From positions 1-64,000 of the forward strand of contig CABHPB010000110.1 of the NCBI GenBank assembly GCA_902168115.1: 64,000 bases of DNA. Direction: 5' to 3'. Positions 1 through 7,918 of this stretch are shown here, piece after piece. The stretch is from an uncultured Methylopila sp. Lineage in GTDB: Bacteria > Pseudomonadota > Alphaproteobacteria > Rhizobiales > Methylopilaceae. The notes beneath the pieces were generated by a model, which worked only from the letters and a program-made list of their open reading frames with translations, had not been told where the DNA came from and did no database searches. A program made the position numbers and the translations under genes. Within the stretch, counting starts at the first letter, position 1. The number at the start of each line of letters is the position of its first letter.

Positions 1-815
1 CCCCAATAGGCGGTCGCGAGCGCCGCGTGCAGCGCCTCCGCGGTCGCGCCGCCCGCGAGCCGCACCGTGATCGTCGCGTAGATGCCCCGGTTCATCGGGA
101 TCAGCATCGGCGTGAAGGTCGCGCGCGTCGTGCGGCCGGACGCTTTGTCGAACTCCTGGTCGAGCTCGGACGTGTGCCGATGCGCGCCGACGCCATAGGC
201 GTGGACGCCCTCCGACACCTCCGAGAACAGCATCGCCTCCTTGGCCGCCCTGCCCGCCCCCGACATGCCCGTCGCCGAAACGATCGAGATCGAATCCGGC
301 TCGATCAGCCGCTCCTTCAGCAGCGGCACGATCGGCAGGATCGACGTCGTCGAGTGGCAGCCGGGATTCGCGACCAGCCGCGCGCCCTTGATCGCCGGGC
401 GATAGAGCTCGCTGATCCCGAAGATCGCCTCGCCCTGCAGCTCGAGCGCCTGGTGCGGGTGGCCGTACCACTGCTCGTAGGCGGCGGGATCGGCCAGCCG
501 GAAGTCGGCCGACAGGTCGACGACCTTGATCTCGGGCTTCTTCTGGAACAGCTCGGAGATGACGGTCTGCGTCGTGCCATGCGGCAGCGCGCAGAAGACG
601 AGGTCGATCTCGTCAAGCGCAACCTCGGCGATCGTCGTCAGCTTCGGCAGATCGAGATGGACGAACTGCGGGAACACGTCCGCCATCGCCTGCCCGGCCT
701 TGCGGTCGGCGGTGAGCGCGCGGATCGCGACGCGCGGGTGCCGCGACAGCAGGCGCACGAGCTCCGAGCCGGTATAGCCGGAGGCTCCGAGAATGGCGAC
801 GTTCAAGGCGGTCAT
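1..815 (-). CDS. argC: N-acetyl-gamma-glutamyl-phosphate reductase ArgC (3' part cut by window edge)
   Basis: ArgC makes N-acetylglutamate semialdehyde from N-acetylglutamyl phosphate with NADPH in cytosolic arginine synthesis. The 271 codons present start at the ATG at 813-815. Residues 8-16 form the ILGASGYTG dinucleotide-binding loop, and the NPGCHST active-site motif puts the catalytic cysteine at residue 153. The C-terminus lies beyond base 1. I infer that it once sat near rpsI, as I recall for many Hyphomicrobiales; here about 13 kb of unrelated genes separate them. Assignment is very secure. Confidence 0.95.
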   Translation of the reverse strand, partial: MTALNVAILGASGYTGSELVRLLSRHPRVAIRALTADRKAGQAMADVFPQFVHLDLPKLTTIAEVALDEIDLVFCALPHGTTQTVISELFQKKPEIKVVDLSADFRLADPAAYEQWYGHPHQALELQGEAIFGISELYRPAIKGARLVANPGCHSTTSILPIVPLLKERLIEPDSISIVSATGMSGAGRAAKEAMLFSEVSEGVHAYGVGAHRHTSELDQEFDKASGRTTRATFTPMLIPMNRGIYATITVRLAGGATAEALHAALATAYW

Positions 816-862
816 GTTCTGCGCTCCGCGCATCGTCATCCCGGCCGCAGCCTAGCGGAGAG

Positions 863-881
863 CCGGGATCGTTTTCCGGAT
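863..881 (+). repeat. 19-bp dispersed repeat (copy 1)
   Basis: The 19 bases reading CCGGGATCGTTTTCCGGAT recur exactly, inverted, at 13965-13983. Both copies lie in intergenic DNA next to other palindromes, as expected of REP-type elements of G+C-rich alphaproteobacteria. Confidence 0.6.
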
Positions 882-900
882 GTCACTCTGGAAACGCTTC

Positions 901-989
901 GTCGTCCTCCGGCTTGACCGGAGGACCCACGTTTCGCGTCAAGCTCGATGCCCGGCGTGGATGGTCCGGTCAAGCCGGACCATGACGAC
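901..989 (+). repeat. REP-like double palindrome, copy A
   Basis: The left arm is a hairpin built on TCCGGCTTGACCGGA. About 30 bases later a second hairpin is built on GGTCCGGTCAAGCCGGACC, followed by ATGACGAC. The same arrangement in the same orientation recurs at 2078-2165, so two copies bracket the acrylyl-CoA reductase gene. It lies 25 bases after that gene's stop and may also act as a transcript end. Confidence 0.75.
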
Positions 990-1013
990 GTCTCATTCTG
1001 ATGACGTTCCTCG

Positions 1014-1997
1014 TCAGATCTCCACCACCACGCGCCCGCGCACCTTGCCGTCGATGATGGCCTTGGCGGTGGGCACGATTTCGTCAAACGAGATCGTCTT
1101 CGTGATCGCCGCGAGTTTTTCACGGGGAAGATCCTGCGCCAGCCGTCGGTAGGCCTCGACGCGGATCGGCTTCGGCACCGTCACGCTGTTGATGCCGAGC
1201 AGCGAGACGCCGCGCAGGATGAAGGGCGCGACCGAGGTCGGCAGGTCCATGCCGGCGGCGAGCCCGCAGGCCGCGACCGCGCCGCCCGACTTCACCTGCG
1301 CGATGGCGTTCGCGAGCGGGACCGAGCCGACCGAGTCCACGACGCCGGCGAAGCGCTCCTTCTGCAGCGGCTTGCCGGGCGCCGCGAATTCCTGCCGGTG
1401 GACGATCTCGCTCGCGCCGAGCGCCTTCAGCCACTCCGCCTCTTCGGGCCGGCCGGTCGAGGCGACCACGTGGTAGCCGAGCTTGCCGAGGATGGCGCAG
1501 GCGACCGATCCGACGCCGCCGGCCGCCCCGGTCACGAGCACAGGGCCCCGCTCGGGCGTGACGCCATGCTTTTCGAGCGCCATGACGCACAGCATCGAGG
1601 TGTAGCCGGCGGTGCCGATCGCCATCGCGTCGGCCGCCGAGATGCCCTCCGGCATCGGCACAAGCCAGTCCGACTTGACCCGCGCAGCCTCCGCATAGCC
1701 GCCGAGATGCGTCTCGCCGACGCCCCAGCCGTTCAGGATGACCTCGTCGCCGGCCTTGAACTCGTCGGTCTCGGAGGCCGTCACCACACCTGCGAAGTCG
1801 ATGCCGGGGATCATCGGAAAGCGGCGCACGACCGGCGACTTGCCGGTGATGGCGAGGCCGTCCTTGTAGTTCACGGTCGAGTGCGTCACGCGCACGACGA
1901 CGTCGCCCTCCATCAGCTCGCTCTCGGGGAAGTCGACCACCGAAACGGTCTGGCCGTCTTCGGCCTTGTCGATGCGCAGCGCGCGGAAGCTGGACAT
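1014..1997 (-). CDS. acuI: AcuI/YhdH-type acrylyl-CoA reductase (MDR family)
   Basis: This 327-residue zinc-independent medium-chain dehydrogenase/reductase is the length and pattern of YhdH/AcuI, which reduces acrylyl-CoA to propionyl-CoA with NADPH in the cytosol. The GroES-like half carries the PGIDFAG motif at 64-70 and the Rossmann half has TGAAGGVG at 156-163. No structural-zinc cysteine cluster is visible, which fits this subfamily. I chose the ATG at 1995-1997 because homologous similarity starts there; the frame is open for 54 more codons upstream through repeat DNA. Substrate in this organism is inferred from family only. Confidence 0.88.
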   Translation of the reverse strand: MSSFRALRIDKAEDGQTVSVVDFPESELMEGDVVVRVTHSTVNYKDGLAITGKSPVVRRFPMIPGIDFAGVVTASETDEFKAGDEVILNGWGVGETHLGGYAEAARVKSDWLVPMPEGISAADAMAIGTAGYTSMLCVMALEKHGVTPERGPVLVTGAAGGVGSVACAILGKLGYHVVASTGRPEEAEWLKALGASEIVHRQEFAAPGKPLQKERFAGVVDSVGSVPLANAIAQVKSGGAVAACGLAAGMDLPTSVAPFILRGVSLLGINSVTVPKPIRVEAYRRLAQDLPREKLAAITKTISFDEIVPTAKAIIDGKVRGRVVVEI

Positions 1998-2077
1998 TGC
2001 GGGTCCTTCGTCTGGGCTCTTCTCGGGACGGCTAGATAGGGAGCGGGCGAGCGTTCGACATCCCGCGAGACTCCGTC

Positions 2078-2165
2078 GTCGTCCTCCGGCTTGACCGGAG
2101 GACCCATCTCGGGCGTCGAGCTCGACGGCGGGGCGGATGGTCCGGTCAAGCCGGACCATGACGAG
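2078..2165 (+). repeat. REP-like double palindrome, copy B
   Basis: Second copy of the 901-989 element, same orientation, with near-identical arms and a divergent central 30 bases. It lies upstream of acuI and downstream of the MFS gene and is followed by a run of six T bases. Confidence 0.75.
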
Positions 2166-2181
2166 GTTTTTTCTGCTCGCG

Positions 2182-2212
2182 ATCCCGGATCGGCCTGTCG
2201 GCCGTCCGGGAT
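2182..2212. repeat. Intergenic hairpin of a second REP family
   Basis: The arms ATCCCGG.CGGCC and GGCCGTCCGGGAT form a stem with a short loop. The same arms occur at 45047-45080. It sits 10 bases beyond the stop of the MFS gene and could stop its transcript, though it has no T tract. Confidence 0.55.
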
Positions 2213-2222
2213 GACGGCGGCG

Positions 2223-3449
2223 TCACGCCAGCGCCGGTCGTCGCTCCACCGGGCGTTCGCGGATCGGCAGGTTCACCAGCGCCGACATGATCGAGAAGGC
2301 GATGCAGAGCTGCCAGATCAGGTCGTAGTTCCCGGTCGCCTTGTAGACGACGCCGCCGAGCCAGGCGCCGAGGAACGAGCCGATCTGGTGGCTGAGGAAC
2401 ACGATCCCGTAGAGCATCGTCATGTAGCGCGGGCCGAACATGGTCGCGACCAGCCCCGAGGTGGGCGGGATGGTCGAGAGCCAGAGCAGCCCGATCCCGA
2501 CGCCGAAGGCGAGCGCGGTCACGGGCGTGACCGGCAGGAACACGAAGGCCGAGATCAGCACGGCGCGCCCGAAATAGATGGCGGCGAGGATATGCCGCTT
2601 CGGCAGCCGCCCGGACAGCGCGCCGGACGACAGCGAGCCGACGATGTTGGCGAGCCCGATGAGCGCCAGCGTCCAGCCGCCGATCGCGGGCGACAGGCCC
2701 TTGTCGATCAGGAACGGCGGCAGATGCACCGTGATGAAGGCGAGATGGAAACCGCAGGTGAAGAAGCCGACCACCAGCAGCCAGTAGCTCGGCGTCGAGA
2801 ACGCCTCGGAGAGCGCCTGCCCGATCGACTGGTCGCCGCCCGGCGTGATCGAGGCCCCGTCCGTCTTCGGCGTTGAGAGAGCGAGCGACAGCGGCAGCAC
2901 CAGCAGCATCAGCGCGGCGAAGATGAGCAGCGTCTCCTGCCAGCCGACGCTCTGGATCAGGTTCGCGGCGAGCGGCGTGAACAGGAACTGGCCGAACGAG
3001 CCGGCCGCGGTCGCGAAGCCGAAGCCCATCGTGCGCCACTCTTCCGGCAGCAGCTTGCCGAAGGCGCCGATGATGATCGAGAACGACGCGCCCGACAGGG
3101 CGAAGCCGATCAGCACGCCGGCAGAAAAGTGCATCGCCGCGGGCGCGCCGGAGACCGGCATCAGGGCGAGGCCGGCGGCGTAGAGCAGGCCGCCGACGAT
3201 CAGCACCCTGCGCGCGCCGAACTTGTCGGCGATCCCGCCCGCGAAGGGCTGCCCCAGCCCCCAGAGCAGGTTCTGGATCGCGAAGGACATCGCGAAGACG
3301 TCGCGGCTCCAGCCGTTCGCCTCCGAGATCGGGGTCAGGAACAGGCCGGACGTCGCGCGCGGCCCGAACGTCAGGCACGCAATCGCGCAGCCGCAAAGGA
3401 TGATCAGCAGCGGCGCGCGCGTCTTCTGGGCAGGTCCGGTCGCGGGCAT
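2223..3449 (-). CDS. Major facilitator superfamily transporter
   Basis: The 408-residue protein has about twelve hydrophobic segments and the MFS signature GGIADKFGARRVL between helices 2 and 3, so it is an inner-membrane secondary carrier. The overall pattern resembles monocarboxylate or oxalate/formate-type carriers, but the substrate cannot be read from the sequence. The ATG at 3447-3449 is preceded by GGAG nine bases upstream; an open frame continues 16 codons further without a better start. It reads alone, in the same direction as acuI. Confidence 0.85.
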   Translation of the reverse strand: MPATGPAQKTRAPLLIILCGCAIACLTFGPRATSGLFLTPISEANGWSRDVFAMSFAIQNLLWGLGQPFAGGIADKFGARRVLIVGGLLYAAGLALMPVSGAPAAMHFSAGVLIGFALSGASFSIIIGAFGKLLPEEWRTMGFGFATAAGSFGQFLFTPLAANLIQSVGWQETLLIFAALMLLVLPLSLALSTPKTDGASITPGGDQSIGQALSEAFSTPSYWLLVVGFFTCGFHLAFITVHLPPFLIDKGLSPAIGGWTLALIGLANIVGSLSSGALSGRLPKRHILAAIYFGRAVLISAFVFLPVTPVTALAFGVGIGLLWLSTIPPTSGLVATMFGPRYMTMLYGIVFLSHQIGSFLGAWLGGVVYKATGNYDLIWQLCIAFSIMSALVNLPIRERPVERRPALA

Positions 3450-3544
3450 GGAGGCTCCAAGTGTCGGAGCCTTATAGCCGATGCCGCCGGACCGCATTCA
3501 TGAAAGCTTGCGATCGGCGGCATCGCTTCGCGTGATGCGCGACG

Positions 3545-4039
3545 TCAGTTCTTGAGTTCTTCGCCGGAGATCGTGCAGCTCGCCGAGACAGGCGGCCCGT
3601 TGAGGCGCGAGACGCGGATCGCCGGCCGGAAGTTCTTCGGAACGACGAACAGCGTGTCGACGAGCAGATTGATGACGATCTGGCCGGGCCCGGCGAACTC
3701 GGTCTGCAGCGGCGCGAGATACTGGCCGGCGACATAGGTCTTGCCGTTCTCCGTCAGGCGTCCCAGCGAGACGCCGGTGATCTCCTTCGACGGCGAGCCG
3801 CCCTCGGACGTCAGGATCGTGCAGGACGCCTTCAGGACCTTGAGCGGCGCCTTGTTGAGCGTGGAGAACTCCACCGTGCACGGCGCCTGATCCGGGTCCG
3901 TGCAGGAGGCCTGCCTGAACTCCTGGTAGACCCCGTCGAACCGCTGCTGCGCCGCCGCGGCGGATCCGGACGCGCCGTACAGGACGACTGCTGCGCCGGC
4001 GCAGATCAGCGCCGACGTTCTCGACTGACGAACCTTCAT
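3545..4039 (-). CDS. Exported protein of unknown function
   Basis: I do not recognise a family. The 164-residue product starts with a clear Sec signal peptide: basic residues, a hydrophobic stretch to about residue 25, and GSAAAA before a probable cleavage near residue 30. The mature part has four cysteines, in CTDPDQAPC, SCTI and ASCTI contexts, which could form two periplasmic disulfides. A GGGGAGAAC ribosome site precedes the ATG. It looks monocistronic. Confidence 0.75.
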   Translation of the reverse strand: MKVRQSRTSALICAGAAVVLYGASGSAAAAQQRFDGVYQEFRQASCTDPDQAPCTVEFSTLNKAPLKVLKASCTILTSEGGSPSKEITGVSLGRLTENGKTYVAGQYLAPLQTEFAGPGQIVINLLVDTLFVVPKNFRPAIRVSRLNGPPVSASCTISGEELKN

Positions 4040-4133
4040 GTTCTCCCCCCAGAGAGAAACGCCCCCGCTCGACTTGCGGTATCATAGGGGTGCGCAAAGT
4101 AAACTGAGATTTTCGTCAGTTCCCGGCCGACGT

Positions 4134-5477
4134 TCAACGCGGGGCCAGCGCGACGTCGACTTCCGGAGCGTCCGTCTTCGCGTCGTCCGGACGGTTCCGC
4201 GCCATCGCCTCCTGCCGCGTCCCGAGCCACCAGCCGACGCCCAGCCAGACCGCCGCGATCGGCAGGGCCGCGAGCGACAGGCCGACGATCCCGAGCCCGC
4301 CGAGCAGCGCGTAAGACCACGCGCCGACCTGGTCGCCGAGTCGGTAAACCACCGTGTCGACGACGTTTTTCGCCTTGTACTTGTCCTCGCGGGTCACGAC
4401 CGTGAAGAGCACCTCGCGGGTCGGCTTGGCGAGCGCGAAGTTGCCGACGCGGCGGGCGATCTGGAACAGGACCAGCGCCCCGATCGTCGGCGACCAGGCG
4501 AGAATCGCGAAGCCGAGAAACGTCATCGCCGGCAGCAGCGCCGCGCAGACCGGCGTACCGAGATGCTTCAGCATCTTGCCCGTCAGGAACAGCTGGATGG
4601 CGAGCGTCAGCAGGTTCACCGCGAGGTCGACCTGCGCGAAGAATGCGGTTCTGGCCGCCCGGTCCGCGAAGGAGGACTTCGCGATCTCGGCCTGCTGGAA
4701 ATAGAGGAACGTCGAGGTGACGGCGAACAGCAGAATGTAGACGCCGATGTTCAGCAGGTAGGGCGAGCGCGCCACGTGCCCGAGCCCCGCCAGCAGCCCG
4801 CCGCCGATCGCCTCGCGCTCCAGATCGGGATGGCTGCGGCTCGGGACGTTCCGCGCGAGATGCACGATCCGCGTCACGCAGACGATCGCGACGAGCAGCA
4901 GCGCGCCGGCGCAGGCCATCAGTAGATCCGCGCTCAGCACCTTCGCGAGCGTCGCGGCGATGGTCGATCCGAGGGTCGCGCCGAGGGTCGCTGCGGCGGA
5001 CAGGAAGCCGAACAGGCGTTTCGCGCCGCCGGAATCGAAGATGTCCACCATCAGCGTCCAGAAGATGGACACGACGAACAGATTGAACACCGACAGCCAG
5101 ACGAAGAAGGCCCGGCCGACCCAGACGATCCCTTGCGAATCAACGAGATGCGAGGCGAGGCCGAAGCCCGCGAGGGTGGTCAGGAAGAACAGGTAGACCA
5201 CGGTGACCACCCGCCTGGCCACCAGCCGCCTCACCAGAGCGGCATAGAGCGGATTGAGCGCGATCATCGCGACCAAGGTCGCGAAAAACAGCCAGGGCAG
5301 GTTCTCGATCCCGCTCTCGACCCCGAACGCGTCGCGAAGCGGCCGCAGGACGTAGTAGGCCGTCATCAGCGAGAAGACGTAGAGCGAGGCCCAGGCGATC
5401 AGCGCCCCCTCGCCTCGCCGCACGTCGACGAGCCGCCGCCAGCCGCGCCGGGATTCTCCAGCGTTTTCAACGCTCAC
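4134..5477 (-). CDS. ATP:ADP antiporter-like (NTT/Npt family) membrane carrier
   Basis: The 447-residue protein has roughly 10-12 membrane segments and resembles the bacterial COG3202 nucleotide-transporter-like group related to Tlc translocases (AYYVLRPLRDAFGVE near residue 40). Free-living bacteria carry this group without proven nucleotide exchange, so the substrate is open. It starts with GTG at 5475-5477, four bases after the stop of the exported aldo/keto reductase, so the two are one transcript. Confidence 0.75.
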   Translation of the reverse strand: MSVENAGESRRGWRRLVDVRRGEGALIAWASLYVFSLMTAYYVLRPLRDAFGVESGIENLPWLFFATLVAMIALNPLYAALVRRLVARRVVTVVYLFFLTTLAGFGLASHLVDSQGIVWVGRAFFVWLSVFNLFVVSIFWTLMVDIFDSGGAKRLFGFLSAAATLGATLGSTIAATLAKVLSADLLMACAGALLLVAIVCVTRIVHLARNVPSRSHPDLEREAIGGGLLAGLGHVARSPYLLNIGVYILLFAVTSTFLYFQQAEIAKSSFADRAARTAFFAQVDLAVNLLTLAIQLFLTGKMLKHLGTPVCAALLPAMTFLGFAILAWSPTIGALVLFQIARRVGNFALAKPTREVLFTVVTREDKYKAKNVVDTVVYRLGDQVGAWSYALLGGLGIVGLSLAALPIAAVWLGVGWWLGTRQEAMARNRPDDAKTDAPEVDVALAPR

Positions 5478-5481
5478 GCGG

Positions 5482-6396
5482 TCAGCCCAGCAGCTCGATC
5501 AACGACTTGCGCTGCGCCTCGTCGAGCGCGGGGCCCTTCCCCGCCAGCAGGTTGTCGGCCTGCCGGTTCGGCTTTCCTGTCGCCGGAATGACGACCGTGA
5601 CGGCCGGCTGGCTCAGCGCGAACTTCAGGAACGCCTGCGCCCAGGAGGAAACGCCCGTCTCCTTCGCCCAGCCGGGCAGCTCCTTGCCCTTCACCCGCCC
5701 GAACAGCTTGCCGTCCTCGAAGGCGCGGTTGATCATCACGGCGACGCCCAAGTCCTTGGCCGCCGGGAACAATTCCGTCTCCGCGCCGCGGACGCCGACC
5801 GAGTAGTTGATCTGGATGAAGTCCGGTTTGTGCGTCTTCATGGCCTCGAGCAGCCGGTCCTGCGCGCTTTCGAGATAGTGGGTCAGGCCGACATACTTGA
5901 CCTTGCCTTGGCTCTTCAGCTCCCGGGCGAGCGCGATCTGCGTATGCGTGTCGCCGAGATTGTGGACCTGCAGCAGCTCGACCTTGTCGGCCTTCAGGCT
6001 CTTGAGCGAGCCCTCGAACTGCGCGAGCCCCTCCTCCTTGCCGCGCACCCCGGAAAGCTTGGTCGCGAGCCAAGCCTTCGGCCGAAGATTCTGCTCGGCG
6101 AGCAGCGGGCCGAGGATGTCCTCGGCGTTGGAGTAGGTCGGCGCGGTGTCGATGACCGTCCCGCCGCCCTCGAAGAACACCTTAAGCACCTCGGCGAGCA
6201 TCCTGTGCTCCTCAGATCCCGGCCGGACCTCGAAGCTGCCGGAGGTTCCCATGCCGATGACCGGGATCTTCTCGCCGGTCGACGGGATCGCCCGCATCTC
6301 CATGGCGGCTCCTTCCGCGCTGGTCGTCGCCGGCCTGAAGGCTGCGCCGGCTCCAAGCGCCGCGGCGCAGGCGAGAATGGTGCGGCGGTCGATCAT
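5482..6396 (-). CDS. Exported aldo/keto reductase
   Basis: A 304-residue NADPH-dependent aldo/keto reductase fold. The catalytic tetrad is visible as D83 and Y88 (IDTAPTY), K113 (ATKLSG) and H145 (QVHNLGD). The N-terminus MIDRRTILACAAALGAG looks like a twin-arginine signal with an alanine-rich core, implying folded export with cofactor. Most family members are cytosolic, so the signal is the notable point. It heads a two-gene operon with the carrier that starts four bases downstream. Physiological substrate unknown. Confidence 0.82.
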   Translation of the reverse strand: MIDRRTILACAAALGAGAAFRPATTSAEGAAMEMRAIPSTGEKIPVIGMGTSGSFEVRPGSEEHRMLAEVLKVFFEGGGTVIDTAPTYSNAEDILGPLLAEQNLRPKAWLATKLSGVRGKEEGLAQFEGSLKSLKADKVELLQVHNLGDTHTQIALARELKSQGKVKYVGLTHYLESAQDRLLEAMKTHKPDFIQINYSVGVRGAETELFPAAKDLGVAVMINRAFEDGKLFGRVKGKELPGWAKETGVSSWAQAFLKFALSQPAVTVVIPATGKPNRQADNLLAGKGPALDEAQRKSLIELLG

Positions 6397-6617
6397 GGCG
6401 GGTTCCTCTCGGCGTCGACAATGGGTCGGGCGACGATGTCGACCTAGAGGAGCAACGTTCGATGTCGCCAGAAGAGGCCTTCAACTCTGGGCGATGCGCT
6501 GACGGAAAATCGTGATAGGCCCCGAGGCGTTCCAAGGAAGCGAAGGCGCCTCGCGGTCTCGCTGAGGGTCCCGGTCGTCCTGCCGCAGCGCAACATGACA
6601 TTTTCACGGCGCCGCTC

Positions 6618-6646
6618 TTCAAATCGGGATCGATCCACACTATCAT
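6618..6646 (+). promoter_or_regulatory. nadABC promoter
   Basis: TTCAAA at 6618-6623 and TATCAT at 6641-6646 are separated by 17 bases, matching a sigma-70 type promoter at 4 of 6 and 5 of 6 positions. Transcription would begin around 6653, inside the palindrome at 6649-6669. Confidence 0.5.
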
Positions 6647-6648
6647 AG

Positions 6649-6669
6649 TTATGCTCAAAACGAGCATAA
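6649..6669 (+). promoter_or_regulatory. Palindromic operator before nadABC
   Basis: Perfect inverted half-sites TTATGCTC and GAGCATAA are separated by five bases. The site covers the predicted start of transcription, the position of a repressor. Alphaproteobacterial nadABC operons are predicted to be controlled by NadQ, a NUDIX-HTH repressor; assignment to NadQ is inference because no regulator gene is in the window. Confidence 0.6.
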
Positions 6670-6698
6670 CGTGGTTCGGTTGATCATTGGAGGACGCC

Positions 6699-7778
6699 AT
6701 GTCCCCGCTCGCCGCCTCTCTGTCCAGGCCCTCTTCCCGTCTCGTGACCCCGCCGCCGCGGCGGTTCCAACCCGTGGCGATGCCGTCGCTCGAATGGACG
6801 CCGGAGGTCGAGGCCGCGACCGCGCATCTCTACGAGCGCGTGAAGACCTTCGTGCCGCCGGTCGAGTGGCCGTTCTTCGCGCCTTATGTGAAGGCGATCA
6901 ACGAGCTGAAAAAGGTTCGAAACGCGGTCATTCTGGCGCATAACTACCAGACGCCGGAGATCTACAACTGCGTGGCTGACGTCGTCGGCGACAGCTTCGC
7001 GCTGGCCCGCGAGGCGACCAAGACCGACGCGGACGTGATCGTCCAGTGCGGCGTCCACTTCATGGCCGAGACGTCGAAGATCCTCAACCCGGACAAGACG
7101 GTGCTGATCCCCGACAGCCGCGCCGGCTGCTCGCTCGCGACCTCCATCACCGCCGAGGACGTGCGTGCGCTGCGCCGCAAGCACCCCGGCGTGCCGGTCG
7201 CCGTCTACGTGAACACGACCGCCGAGGTGAAAGCCGAGTCCGACATCTGCCTCACCTCCGGCAACGCCGTGCAGGTGGTCGAGTCGCTCGGCGTTCCCGA
7301 GGTGATGGTCCTGCCCGACCAGTACCTCGCGATGTGGATCGCCTCGCAGACCAAGGTGAAGATCATCTCCTGGCACGGCGCCTGCGAGGTCCATGAGCGC
7401 TTCACCGCCGAGGAGCTCCGCGCTTATCGCGAGGCCGACCCTGAAGTGACGATCCTCGCCCATCCCGAGTGCCCGCCGGACGTAATCGCCGAGGCGGACT
7501 TCACCGGCTCGACCGCCAAGCTCGCGGACTATGTGAAGCTGAAGAGGCCGAAGAAGGTCGTGATGGTCACCGAGTGCTCCATGGCCGACAACATCATGTC
7601 GGAGGCGCCGGACGTCGAGTTCGTGAAGCCGTGCAATCTGTGCCCGCACATGAAGCGGATCACGCTGCCGAACATCCTCGAGTCGCTGGTGCACATGCGC
7701 GAGGAGGTCCTGGTCGACCCCGTGATCGCCGACCGCGCCCGCGCAAGCGTCGAGCGGATGGTGAACCTCAAGATCTGA
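6699..7778 (+). CDS. nadA: Quinolinate synthase NadA
   Basis: NadA condenses iminoaspartate with dihydroxyacetone phosphate to quinolinate in de novo NAD synthesis, using an oxygen-sensitive [4Fe-4S] cluster. The 359-residue sequence shows the AHNYQ motif at 80-84 and the cluster cysteines C117 (QCGVHFMAE), C229 (WHGACEVH) and C315 or C312 (CNLCPHMK). The ATG at 6699 has GGAGG six bases upstream; an in-frame TTG lies four codons before it. First gene of nadA-nadB-nadC. Confidence 0.97.
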   Translation: MSPLAASLSRPSSRLVTPPPRRFQPVAMPSLEWTPEVEAATAHLYERVKTFVPPVEWPFFAPYVKAINELKKVRNAVILAHNYQTPEIYNCVADVVGDSFALAREATKTDADVIVQCGVHFMAETSKILNPDKTVLIPDSRAGCSLATSITAEDVRALRRKHPGVPVAVYVNTTAEVKAESDICLTSGNAVQVVESLGVPEVMVLPDQYLAMWIASQTKVKIISWHGACEVHERFTAEELRAYREADPEVTILAHPECPPDVIAEADFTGSTAKLADYVKLKRPKKVVMVTECSMADNIMSEAPDVEFVKPCNLCPHMKRITLPNILESLVHMREEVLVDPVIADRARASVERMVNLKI

Positions 7779-7783
7779 GCTTC

Positions 7784-7807
7784 TTGTCCCGGCCTTGAGC
7801 CGGGACC
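7784..7807 (+). repeat. Palindromic repeat, left copy between nadA and nadB
   Basis: 24 bases beginning TTGTCCCGGC and ending CCGGGACC, itself a hairpin. Its near-exact inverted partner is at 7874-7897, so the nadA-nadB spacer is framed by two copies facing each other. It begins five bases after the nadA stop. Confidence 0.65.
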
Positions 7808-7873
7808 AGGTGACGCGACGACGCTCCCCGAACTTCGACGCTCGTCGCGCCTCTGCTCCCCCTGATGCGTCTG

Positions 7874-7897
7874 GGTCCCGGCTTAAGGCCGGGACAA
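7874..7897 (-). repeat. Palindromic repeat, right copy between nadA and nadB
   Basis: Inverted partner of 7784-7807, also a hairpin by itself. It ends 21 bases before the nadB start, so an alternative long-range stem of about 24 bp could form in the mRNA between the two cistrons. Confidence 0.65.
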
Positions 7898-7918
7898 GAG
7901 CGCGGAGGCGCTCGTTCG

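Larger units (their letters stand above)
6397..6698. other. Intergenic region between the reductase gene and nadA
   Basis: About 300 bases with no convincing gene. The right end holds the nadA promoter and operator and the ribosome site GGAGG (6689-6693). The left 200 bases show no RNA gene or strong hairpin that I can support. Confidence 0.6.
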
